From Plantago ovata (lineage: Eukaryota > Streptophyta > Magnoliopsida > Lamiales > Plantaginaceae), in NCBI GenBank assembly GCA_028274465.1, contig CM051455.1:38067290-38131289 (forward strand): DNA of 64,000 nucleotides, in the 5' to 3' direction. The notes under the pieces were generated by a model. It saw only the letters and a list, made by a program, of their open reading frames with translations, was not told the origin of the DNA and ran no database searches. Both the position numbers and the translations under genes were made by a program. Every line of letters starts with the position of its first letter. Positions within the stretch are counted from its first letter, which is position 1. Shown piece after piece: positions 11,741-31,906 of the stretch.

Positions 11741-14007
11741 TGTTACAACTTACAACACGACTGTTGACCATCCGAGAAGAAAATAAATTAAGAGAGTACT
11801 AATAAATTATTCATCCGTTTGTTCCCATGTTTTAAAGAAGGTTGGACCGGTAAAACCGGTATACAGATGGATGGGCTAAGAAACGTCCGAGACCCAAACC
11901 CCCAGAACACCGGACTTTTCCGGTTCAGAATATGAATATGCATACATGACGTAATCCTATCTTTTGTGGTATGAATGTCAATCCACGAATCCTAGGTAGC
12001 CAAATCTGTATCTTCAAATGCAAAACATTCTGGTCATCTCATACCTACGGATTGTGAATTCGATGTTCATAGCATAACTAGTGTTTGGCATGTGGCAACC
12101 AACACTAGAAGTATTGATTCAATCTTCTTATGATGTGTGTCTTAAAACTTGTATGGGCGAGTCATACCCGTTGAAGGCTTTATGCCCTAAACTTGTATGT
12201 ATTATTCTAGCCCATGCTATGTTGATTCTACTAAGCTACCACACCAACAATCTTCTCTTATTCATATCTCATCTCTACAGGTGTTTCTACAAGTTTGTTT
12301 GATTCATAATCATCATCACTGCTTGCTTGTCGACTGATTGTAAACAACACATCAAACAAAGCCACATTAGGTCCCAAGAGAACGACACTCGGGGTTAATT
12401 TACTGTTGCACCTAAATCTTGATGTGCAGTATAAGTTGATCTTTGGCTTAAACAAATTATAATTTTTATATTGCCACCGTCATGGCCCAACCAAGGTATA
12501 AGGTCCGACACCTACTTCACATAGCACGACCTAAGGATGGTCAACGATCTCCATAAGATAGACTAGGCTAGTTGGGCCCGAGTAAATAACTCGAACCAAG
12601 CATACTAATGATCCATGAGCAGACAAATATCCCAGATACGAAAGGTAAAAACGTGTTGCATGCCAAAACTAGTAGCTACCGTTTCATCTCGAACATATCG
12701 TGTTTGAAGCGCAATTTTCAACTTCTCAGCAATAACATCACTTCCATATCTTGCTAAAGTGTCAGCCACTTGGTTAACTTCACGGTATACAAAAGTCCAA
12801 GAACATCCCTCCAAATGATCTGTTAGTGCCTTGATTTCCTCAAGCATTAAAGATGAGACAGATCCCGCGTTCTCCATTCGCGACAATACTAAAATACATA
12901 AGAAGAGTCAGTTTATATGATAAGATTCTGAAAATTAATTTTTTTTAGCCAAAATCAGGCCTTGTTTAAGTGCTTGCATCTTTGTAGTGTTACTGGTTGC
13001 AACTTCTATAAAACCTGTTGTAGCTCGTATAAAAGTTCCTTGATGGTCCCTAAAAACAATACCAATCCCTGCCAACCCGGGATTATCTAGTGAGGAATCA
13101 TCAATGTTCATGGCAATGTAACCTGGTAGAGGTTTTTGCCATTTGAAACAAACCCGTTTCATAATTAATGCGAGTAGGAACATGTCGTAATAAAGAATAA
13201 TCTTTCAAATGTTGCAGCAAAATGAAGTAAAGATCTTTACTTGGTATATGTAGAACTACGAAAGATCATATTATTTCCCTGTTGTCCATATTAACCAGAA
13301 TAAGGTGCAAAGCATAAGTTGTGTGTGATATTTGTTATACTTTCGACATATTTAAAAATTCCGCTTATATTCAATTACTCTTTATATCACTCTTATATCT
13401 TTTTATTAATTTGAATTCATTTTTCAATAAAAGTTTATCATTATAATATAATAATTATTTTATTATCATAATAAACAACAATGTATATTAATTGAAGTGG
13501 ATGATTGGTGTTCGTGGATAAATGTATTTTTTTGTTGTGGTTGGGTTGATTGGAAGGTTGGGTATGCCTATGAAAAGATAAATTATTTGTTATAAAAAGT
13601 TGAAGGTTGAGGTTGATATTGTGGTCATGAATAATTATGATCTTACTAATAGCCTATAGCGACACTTATGTTTACACACTAAAATTCAGAGAACGACGTT
13701 AATAAAAACTCGAGGGAGTAACATAATCAAATTTTGCAAAAGAGAAACGTTTAGATTTTCCCAAAAAATAATGGTGGATAGGGAAGCAAATCAATCTGTA
13801 GATACTTTGACCCACCATAGTAGTAGCAGGATCGACTAGCTATACTAATTCCCACATTAATCACCAATGTGGGGATAGATTTACAATCTGGCATGCTTGT
13901 CCGGAGTGGCTCCCTCCCTTTTGTTGTACTAAATGACTTAAATCTTGTATTCCCTCGTAAAACTGCTAAGACTTGTACTACCACAACTTATTCGAGCTAG
14001 TAATATA
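11741..14007. other. Intergenic region, mostly degenerate repeats
   Basis: This is between the divergent hydrolase and ICR genes. It contains LINE RNase H remnants at 12605-13190 (listed separately) and one-ended Stowaway-like pieces near 11803 (ATTCATCCGTTTG) and 13710 (CTCGAGGGAGTA). Sequence at 12000-12560 looks repetitive in character but I could not assign it. No host gene seen. Confidence 0.5.
12605..13190 (-). mobile_element. LINE remnant: RNase H domain fragment
   Basis: Two adjacent minus-strand frames read as one plant-LINE-type RNase H. The first half (13183-12935) has AMNIDDSSLDNPGLAGIGIV, matching the usual NVDGSS..NPG..G.G pattern of RVT_3 domains. The second half (12886-12605) has VYREVNQVADTLARYGSD, the usual C-terminal end of that domain. 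The acidic residue expected in the TN..AE.. position is replaced (NTTKMQALKQ), and the frame is interrupted between the halves. Ends and target-site duplication were not found. Confidence 0.7.
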
Positions 14008-14225
14008 TTCTCATCCATTCCAAAGTAGTTGCCCCCATTTGCATTTTTTGTTAGTGGAGTTTGGTTTTAATTTATTAGTGGATGTGTAGCCAATGGGGTA
14101 CATTGATGAATTATAAAATTATTATTAACATATAAAAAATATGACAAATAAATGAAATGGTGCAACTCTAACGGAACGCTAAAAATGATAAAATGGTACG
14201 TACAACTCTTTTGGGACGGATAGAG
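14008..14225. mobile_element. Stowaway-like MITE upstream of ICR gene
   Basis: The left end near TTCTCATCCATTCCAAAGTA and the reverse complement of the right end CTCTATCCGTCCCAAAAGAG form imperfect inverted termini flanked by TA. It lies about 130 bp upstream of the GA-rich stretch and leader of the ICR gene. Confidence 0.65.
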
Positions 14226-14357
14226 TATACGAGTATATATTTTGGTGTATTCAATAAAATAAAATAATACTAATAATGGTGGATTGGCAACAAACACGCC
14301 CTAAGCATAGCTCTTGCACTAAATTTTGCTCTATCTCTGTCTGACTAGAAAACAAAG

Positions 14358-15812
14358 GCAAGAGAGAAGAGAGAGAGAGAGAGAGTGTGAGTGACTTGGG
14401 AACTGCATTGCAAGAACTCTTTCTCTGAAGCTCTTCACGCATTACCATTTCTTCTTCTCCACACAGATTAGGGTTTTTTCTACCCATTCATCTTTCTCCA
14501 TCTCCAGGTAACCAACTTACTTCACTCTCTCCAACCCACAAATTTGAGCGCTTTTTGCCTTCTCTTCAAAATAAACACACTTATTAGAAGTTAGTACAAC
14601 TGAACTCGAATTTCCACTGTTTCAGCTTTCTTGTACTTGTAGTAGATAAGTCTTCACAGATTTCTTGACAAGGGTTTTTTTGTTGTTTTCATTTAAAATG
14701 CTAAAGTTACAGTTTTTAAGCTTTGGGCTGTAACAAAACAGAGTAGCTTATGCTATATTTATTTTAGATCTAACAAGTTCATGTTTACTTCAATGCGACA
14801 TCGTTTTTGTTATGTGAAAGGCTTGATTAATGTGAAGTTGTTAATGGGAGCACTTCAAATCCCCAATGTGGTTCTCCTTTGCATCTCTCTTTTACTCTGT
14901 GTTGTTTTTCTTTGATTTTACCACCTATGAAACTCATTTGTGGTCTTGAAGTAGGGACTGTTGTATTTCAATAATGGTGTGAAAGAGCAGAGCATCTATT
15001 CAAGTGTTTCCATCCAATCCATCATGTGTTGTACTAGAAAATTAAAAGCACCTGACAGGACCACCCTGTAAATGGTACTAATAGAATAATATGTAAATAA
15101 ACCATAATGTTTATTGGTAAAGAGTCTGTTAAATTGGTAGCATTGTGATTAAGAAGAGCATCAAATTTGTGGGGGCTTAAAGAATTGTATTAGGAATAAT
15201 GAAATACCAGTTTAAGAATGTACTATGGAAGAGAAAAAAAGTTCATGATTTGGTTGGATATCTTTGGAATTTGAAGCTCTCTTTTGTTTTTCTTTTTGTG
15301 GGTCATTGCTGTAAACACATTTATTCTATGAAAGTTGTTCGAGTGATGCAATACAATACTAAACAGTGCAAGGACTAGCTGGAGTGAAAAGGAAGAAAAA
15401 TAAAGGGGAAAGTGAAAGATTTACTTGCATAGTGATTTTTGTTTCTCCTTTGAGTGGATGGATGGACGCTTCATTTGGTTTCTTTTTCCATTTCTTTTCC
15501 TTTTTATCTATTTTCATGTTATGTCTTTAGTTGTGGGTTTGGTTGGTACAAGTGGAGGTTGTTTATGTTTGTTTTCCTTAGAAGGGATTACATTGCTTCT
15601 TTCTTTTCTTTCCTTTGTTTGTTTGTTTCTTTATCATTTAAAATGGATTAGAGGCTGGACTAATTTCTCATACAAGTTCTATTTGGCAGTTTACATGAAT
15701 AGCCATAGTTTCTTTCTCAGCAAAGTTCTTCTCAAATATTGCAGCTTTGTGGGTCAGGTGGAGCCTTTCAGGCTAAATTGCCAAATCTTCATCGCTGTTG
15801 GAATATAGAAAT
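14358..15812 (+). promoter_or_regulatory. 5' leader of ICR gene with a long 5'UTR intron
   Basis: A (GA)n tract at about 14366-14386 and a CT-rich leader with AGGGTTTTTTCTACCC lead to a donor CCAG|GTAACC at 14507/14508. The leader then appears to rejoin shortly before the start codon, with candidate acceptors TTTCTCAG at about 15720 and TTGCAG at about 15744. The intron is over 1.2 kb. Open frames inside it (for example 15425-15808) are T-rich chance frames, not genes. Confidence 0.55.
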
Positions 15813-18655
15813 ATGCAGACTCCTAAATCAAGGTAATTTACATTCATATTACGTGGTCGCTTCGTTTTCTGGTTGTTTCTCTATTAGCCCTGGGGATTCA
15901 GCGAGTCAGATCTGATTGTACATTTCATTTCTGATCTGTGAAAACTGGGGTACGGGTTATAACTGCATTTGCTTATATAAAAGAGAGGAATATACGTTCC
16001 CTAAACGGTTCCTGGTCTGTTGGGGGCTGGGGGTGGGACAGTAAGCATGTATTGTATGAATTTGTCGATCCATTAGTGTATAATGGTGTACTTTTCTCAA
16101 AAGACAAAAAGAAAAAGAAGTGAAAATAAATACTCCGACAACTTTAGCGAATCTGAGTCGCATCACGACAGAAAATCCTTAACCATTTGACATTTTCTGC
16201 TTTTTAACACCTCACAAGTCATAAGTTATTTATTTTTTTTCGACTTATCAAGTATGGTGTTTCCTTGGTTTCTTGTGTACTTCCACGATGATGCGTGTTT
16301 GTTGAGGCTAACGTTGTACATGTGTGTGCAGACCTGGTTCTCTGGATGTGCCTCAAAGACCATCTGGTGCCACACCTCGTACAGCCCGGAAGCTGAGAGC
16401 CCCAGGATCAGATGCTGATGCTGGCCTGTCTCCAAATCCAGTCACCAAGACTCCAAAAGAGAGAAGTCCTAAAGTTGTTGATCGCCGGTCTCCACGAAGC
16501 CCAGCAATTGAGGTACATTTGTTAAGTCCACAATATTCACAGCAATGTGCTTAGTTCGCAAAACACATGGTTTTAGATGTTTATTCATAAATGATAAGTT
16601 GTTAGTTTGCTAAAATGTTTATTTCTACTTTTGTTCCTATGATTTTGTCAAACTTGATTGAGAACAAGTTTCATGGGGTATTAAGTAATTCTTCACAATG
16701 GATGTGTTAAAATTTTCATAATTTCTATGATCACTGCAAGATATCCAAAGCCTTGTCTGTTCAAATTGTCATGTACTTGTAAAAAGCTGAATTGTTGGTC
16801 ACAATCACTACTAGGGTAGGTAACGTCCATGCTAAATTTATGTTGCAACATCACATTTTAACACGGAAAATTTGACTTTTAATCTTCTGTAGTTACCATT
16901 TCCAGATGGTGCTAGATGTGCACAACTCGAGCATCTGTCACGTGTACTAGTTGACGAACCTTTAATTGGGGCTATGTTTACGACCCATCTATTTTTATTG
17001 GCTTTTACCCTTGATGCATTTTGCTAATCTTGTCTTTTCCCTCTAAAATTCAGAAGAAAAAACCAAGTCGAGTTTCTGAACTGGAACCTCAGCTCTCTAA
17101 GCTCCAAGAGGAACTGAAGAAGGCAAAAGACCAGTTGATTTCATCTGAGTCATCAAAGAAAAGAGCTCAACAGGAAGCAGAAGAGGCCAAGAAACAGCTT
17201 GCCGCTATGTCAGCACAACTCGAGGAGACTCAGAAACAACTTGATGAACTTTCAGATTCCGAAGAACTCCGAGTGCAGGAGCTGCGTAAGATATCTCAGG
17301 ATCGAGATAGAGCATGGGAATCTGAACTGGAGGCCCTACAAAAGCAGCACTCCATGGATTCCTCTGCGTTAGCTTCTGCCATGAATGAGATTCAGAGGCT
17401 CAAGGTTCAGTTGGAGAGAATTTCAGAATCCGAAGCTTCCCAAGCAAGGCATGCTGAGTCTGCATATGATGAAATTCATAGCTTGAGGGTTGAGCTCACC
17501 GAAACACTTGAGTTGGTCGAGAGGTTGAAAAATCAGTTGAACGATTGCAGAGAGTCTGAAGCTGAAGCACTTGAAGAAGTTAGTAGAGCTCAAATGGAAC
17601 TGGACGTCGTGAAGAGTACTGAAAAAACACTTCTATCGGAACATGCTAATGCTGTAGAATCATACAAATCTTTGCTATCTGAGTTGGAGCATTCGAAAAA
17701 TCAAGTGAATTCATTGGAGGAACTGGTTGCTGAACTTCAGTCTGAATTGGCCAACACCCGGGAAATCTCTGCAAATACTTCAGGTGACATTAAAACCGTA
17801 TCTGAAGTTGAGGAAGCTGAGCTTGACGATTTGAAGCGTGAAACAAGTCAACTTCGAGGTGCACTCGAGGCTGCTGAAAGAAGGTATCAGGATGAATACC
17901 TACAGAGCACATTACAGATCAGAAATGCCTATGATCTTGTTGAACGTGCCAAACTAGAGTCCCAGCACATAGAAGCCGAGCTGGAGTCAAAGCTTAAAGA
18001 ATTGCAGATTGAAGCCGAGGAATTAAGGATGAAATTGATCGAGAAAGAAGATGCATTTCCTAAAGTTGGAGAAAATCACAAGCAGGCAGCGAAAGAAACT
18101 GAACTTGGGACCGAGTTAGAGAAATCAGAATTGATTTTGGAAGAACTTAAGGCAGGGTTAATGGACAAAGAAATGCGGCTTCAGAGCATCATGGAAGAAA
18201 ACGAAAAGCTGAAATCTGAAATAAAGAAGTGGGAGATTGAGAGAAGCAAAGCCAACGATGATGCCACAGCTTTAGCAGATGAAGCGAGAGCTGCTGAAAG
18301 GGAGGCACTAATGAAGCTTGGTTATCTGACCGAGGAAGCGGATAAAAGCTCCCGAAAAGCTGCACGAGTGAATGAGCAGCTGGATGCAGCTCAGGCTGCT
18401 AGCTCCGAGATGGAAGCTGAATTAAGAAGGCTTAAGGTCCAATCTGATCAATGGAGAAAGGCTGCTGAGGCAGCTACTGCTATGCTCTCTACCGGAACTA
18501 ATGGTAAGCATGTGGACACTACAGGCCCGTTCGACTATCATAAAGTTGGTGGGAAACTGGATATGACTTACTCTGAGGACATGGATGACGAATCGCCCAA
18601 GAAGAAAAATGGGAACATGTTGAGAAAGATCAGTGTGCTGCTGAAGAAGAAATAG
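15813..18655 (+). CDS. Interactor of constitutive active ROPs (ICR/RIP), ICR2/3-like coiled-coil protein
   Basis: Three coding exons, 15813-15832, 16332-16512 and 17054-18655, give 600 aa. The start MQTPKSR followed by [11 protein letters not shown] is the conserved N terminus of the ICR/RIP family. A basic, proline-rich region (to about residue 66) is followed by [20 protein letters not shown] and then almost continuous heptad coiled coil to about residue 540. The family-typical QWRKAAEAA and the C-terminal [11 protein letters not shown], the part that binds active ROP GTPases and the membrane in studied members, are both present. ICR proteins link ROP signalling to microtubules and polar growth; the specific role here is inferred. 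I recall AtICR2 (RIP3) as At2g37080. Protein intact. Confidence 0.92.
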
Positions 18656-20151
18656 TAGTAAATCGAGGTCTTTGCGAATTAGTTGTGTTTTTTCTTGGAT
18701 TGCTAGCTAATTTCTTGGTTTGATAACAGGTAGTGTATGATAATGAATGAAGACACCAGCTAGAAACTCTGGGAATCTAAAAGCACCAGTCATTCACCTG
18801 CATTATCAAAATAAATTCTCAGTGATGTGTATATTCATTTTTAAGTTTCTGATGAATCTCCTGGCTTAGTTTTGTTTGGTGAATTTTGCTGCAGTAAGCT
18901 CCGTGTCTTTTATGGCTATTTTGTGCCGGCAGTTTCTTTATGGTGTAAAAGCTCTTTAATTGTATTTTTGCTGTAGACAAGTTAAATAATACTTTGATTT
19001 TAATGTCTGTTTTACCTGGCCATCATTTTATATGGATGAATCTGTGATATTGTCTTACTTGTTCGATAAAACATTATTAACCTCAGTTGGCCTCCAACAA
19101 ATAGGTCAGATGCTTTCTACTAAGAGGGATTATTCGTCACCATTACAAACCCTGGAATGTATTTCTCCGATTGAGGTATTCTACAATGTTTTAGCATATT
19201 CAAAGATGTTATAGACTTTCTTTTAATTCCTTATATATACGAATTTATGATCGTCTATTGATAACTACATGATATTCATTAACTACGTACTTGGTGTTTT
19301 ACCGGGAAGAGATCCCTATCGATATTGAAGTCAAGAACATGTAGTACGAGATCGAAGCTATCTCCAATGGCCCATACACGCAACTACTCACTCAAGGTAG
19401 TGCATTATTTGATATGGGTTAACATCATCGCGTTTTATGTTAGATAAAAATCATATATTGAAATATAAATGAAGTTTCTAGATTGAATAGGATCGTATAC
19501 TGAGAGAGAGTATCTTACAATTTGCTGTCTATATAACCTACTGCTTTCTCTGGTCTTTTTTTATTATTTATTTTTAATTTACTTATTTATTATTATTATT
19601 TTTTTGTAGGAAGCAATGTATTGAGAGTGATACTAAATTACTAATGTTAAACACCAGGTACGTAGGTTTGTATTTCATTTTCATACAAGTTGCTATAATA
19701 TCGATTTATTTATTTAAACAACAAAAATTTTATTCATTAAATGAAAAAACAATGGAGTGTGTATAAGGTTTGCACATCCAAAGAATACAAACATCCAAAA
19801 TCACAACCAAAACCGCGTATCTCATTACAAAGATAATTCTATAGTCACAGTTCAATTAATGTATTTAAATTTCATGTTGAATTAATGGGCATGGAAACTT
19901 TATACTAATGTTATCAAGTGTTGTATTATATGATCATTCTAGACTATGACATCATAGATTTGGTCACACATTTTAATATCTTATAAATGTTTGTCTTTCA
20001 TTCCAGTTTTTTAAACTATAAAGACCAAAGAAACACTTATATTTTGATATGTGCCATTTTGCTTAGCAACATAAATTTCTTCATGTTAGTACAAGAGTAC
20101 TAATCTATCTCTTGCAAACCACATAAACTGCCCTTCTCCTATCCTATTCCT
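18656..20151. other. ICR 3' region and intergenic sequence
   Basis: The ICR 3'UTR probably runs through 18656-19000. A short LINE-3'-end-like piece sits at about 19710-19860, sharing the phrase ...GGTTTGCACA..CCAAAG with the piece at 26.0 kb. AT-rich; no gene seen. Confidence 0.45.
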
Positions 20152-20443
20152 AGTGAGTGTTTGCAAGTAATTTTGAAACCTATTTTTAACTTACTTCTGT
20201 TAAAAGTTGAACAAAATTGATTTTAAGCAAAAGTCATGGATATTTGCAATTTTGATGAAAAAAGTCACGTAATACTTTTAGAAGCCAAAAGCATCATTTG
20301 AAATGTTTATCAACTTTTGACGGTTACATGCTTTTTTTTAAGAAAATCTACAACATAAGTTGACAAATCAAATACTCAAATTTCAACTTCTCTGCTTCAA
20401 AATCGCAAAAGTAATTTTTTTTTAGCATTTGTAAACACTCACT
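20152..20443. mobile_element. MITE with AGTGAGTGTTT terminal inverted repeats
   Basis: It begins AGTGAGTGTTTGCAAGTAAT and ends AAACACTCACT, the exact reverse complement for 11 bp. Interior segments (TTAAAAGTTGAACAAAA and ATCAACTTTTGACG) are also partly mirrored. The size (292 bp) and lack of coding sequence fit a MITE. The TIR resembles hAT types, but I could not find an 8-bp duplication, so the superfamily is uncertain. Confidence 0.65.
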
Positions 20444-20814
20444 TGAGGTGGGTGTGAAAGAAGAAACATGTGTTTGCTCTTGGTCATGGCAAAGTTTAGT
20501 ATCAAAAGGTTGAATTATTGATTTGCAAAGGGATCTGAAGATGTATTTACTTCATCATTTAAATAATTAACAACCCCCACACAATTTTGATAAAAAAAAT
20601 AATAGATATGAAAAGAACTCACATGAAAATGATAATCTCTTCTTTTTCAACATGCTCACTTTGATTTTGATATGACAACATGCTCGTTTTGATTTTGATA
20701 TGATCCATTATGACAATTATAGATGAGACCCTTTCATGTTTTTTCTATCCATGATAATCTCTACTTTTCAAGCCATCTTATCTACTTTTTGAGAAATTTT
20801 CTTTCCAAATGGCT

Positions 20815-21800
20815 AAAGTTGATATTTTATTAGAAAGGACATAAGATATGTTCGGAACTGATTACAAGCGATAATAACAAGACTCTCCATCACAACGAAG
20901 GAAAACATTAACCCCTACCAAACTACTAAAAAGACTACACCAACCCACTAAAAGGGGTATTGAGCCGCAAAATGGAATCCAAACGGTCCCATGTAACCCT
21001 CCCTTCATCCGGGCTTCAATCCCATAAATTCAAACAATGTCGTGGTTCCAAAAACCACGAACCAATCGACTCGTAATCTTTTAGTTTCTCTTCCTTTTAG
21101 CCAAAACCAACAATTCATTTTCACTTTGTCCAGCATTTGCCATGGAGTAAGCTCCTCCTATTTGAAGATTACCGCATTGCTTACTAGCCAAATGTTCCAA
21201 ATAATCAATCGCATGCCACTAGCCACGCTCCATTCTCCCCTCTTGGAGCTACTAAAGTATGTGCCTCAAGAGTCAAGACACTCCACCAAAATCGAACCTA
21301 CGAGGTAATCCACACTCTCAACCAATCAAACATAAGTTTCCACACCTTTTTGGACAAGTCGTACTCCCCAAAGAAATGCCAATAAGCCTCCACATCAACA
21401 TCTCCACACCATTTACACCCAAGCTCATCCTCACTAAGAAAAAAATAAATCCTTCTCATCCTCAAGTTTTCTCATTAAAAAGCTTTCCAAATGAAGGCAT
21501 TTACCTTGTCGGAGCTAGTTTGCACCGAACGTTATTAGATCACCTACCCAACACCTGGTTCCCTTCAAAATAAAAAAGCACTTGGTAACCTTCCCGGGTC
21601 AAATATACTCCAACCTTACTAGTAGTCCAACTACTTGTATCCTCGGTCCCCTCTATTCTTTGACAAACTTTCACTAGTAATTCAACCTCTCCACCTCCTC
21701 TTTTTACCACTAAAAAAGCTCTCTTCTATAATCTCATTCAAAACTACTTCCATCCTCTCTCCACCTCATGTGGAGACGAGACTTTGTCTATTAAAGTACA
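20815..21800 (-). mobile_element. Degenerate LINE 3' portion (zinc-knuckle region)
   Basis: On the minus strand, around 21310-21430, the sequence translates to CKWCGDVDVEAYWHFFGEYD then SKKVWKLMFDWLRVW. This is the Cys/His knuckle (C-x2-C...H...) that follows reverse transcriptase in plant LINEs, here with several stops. It ends about 250 bp before the MCM8 promoter elements. The right limit is uncertain. Confidence 0.6.
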
Positions 21801-21965
21801 TGGTCCAAATGTTGGAAAAAGGAACAAAATCTATCAAACAATTGACACAAATATCTGCTAAATCAACTGTAGCACCTATGGTATGTATCCGGGAATATAA
21901 CAAATGCAAACGGAGGTTAAAACCAAACGGAGTGTTAGAGGGTGAGACGGGGATGGGGGAGATGA

Positions 21966-22054
21966 GCGCCAAAGTCCAAACGCTCTGTTGCCTTTTAGGT
22001 ACCAAGCGCCAAACGCAATCCGCTAATACGGAGTAGTACATTTTATTTCCCGCC
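21966..22054. promoter_or_regulatory. Cluster of three E2F-type sites in MCM8 promoter
   Basis: GCGCCAAA (TTTGGCGC on the other strand) occurs at 21966-21973 and again at 22006-22013. The 12-bp TTTCCCGCCAAA at 22046-22057 matches the E2F consensus on both strands. All lie 57-145 bp upstream of the MCM8 ATG at 22111. E2F control of MCM genes at G1/S is established in plants and animals, so this fits a replication/recombination helicase. Confidence 0.75.
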
Positions 22055-22110
22055 AAAGAAACATCTAGACACAAAATTCAACCTAACACCACCGCTGCTG
22101 CGATTGCAAA

Positions 22111-31288
<9,178 letters not shown>

Positions 31289-31906
31289 TTACTTCAGCAC
31301 CCCATGGTTGCGGGACTATGAAGTCTGTCTGATGTCCTAGATTACCTAAGTTTCTGTTTCTGTGAGGTGCCTCAGAATCAGATTACACCACTCTTTTGTT
31401 TTATAAATCTATATTAATGTATAGCATTCTAGTATATGGTTGCACTGTGTTTCTTTGGATGCCTCCCCCTGGAGAAAAGTTAGCTAGAAATACCAGCTAG
31501 TAGTACATAGATTGCTGGAACTAACACATGAAGGTCGAGGAATAATAAACATCAAGCTTGTTCCACCTTGTTTGGGAACTTTGTCTAGTTAGTAGTTAAT
31601 GTTATAACTTATAACCTTTGTTAACTGAAAAAAATCTGCTGTCAATCTGTTTCTCTTCTTACAGTAAGCTACATACTTGCTAATGGAGGTCTCAAAAAGA
31701 TACATTTTTCTTGGAAACAACTTCACTGCTTTACACACCTAAAGGCTAAAACAAACAATACAATATGATGAATGATTTGTGAATACCGAATACTATAGAC
31801 AAATCGATTTTGCATGCAACAGTGAGTTACACAGTTGATGATTTTAAAATATCAACCAACTATACTCTAATTGAATTTATGTATAATACTTGTTATTCTG
31901 CTGCTA
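31289..31906. other. Tail-to-tail spacer between MCM8 and HCF152-like gene
   Basis: About 620 bp carrying both 3'UTRs. No repeat or gene seen. The same gene pair is adjacent in Arabidopsis (At3g09660/At3g09650, from memory). Confidence 0.65.

Noticed and set aside
15425-15808. T-rich 127-codon open frame
   Set aside because: It lies in the 5'UTR intron of the ICR gene and has only Phe/Leu/Ser-rich chance composition.
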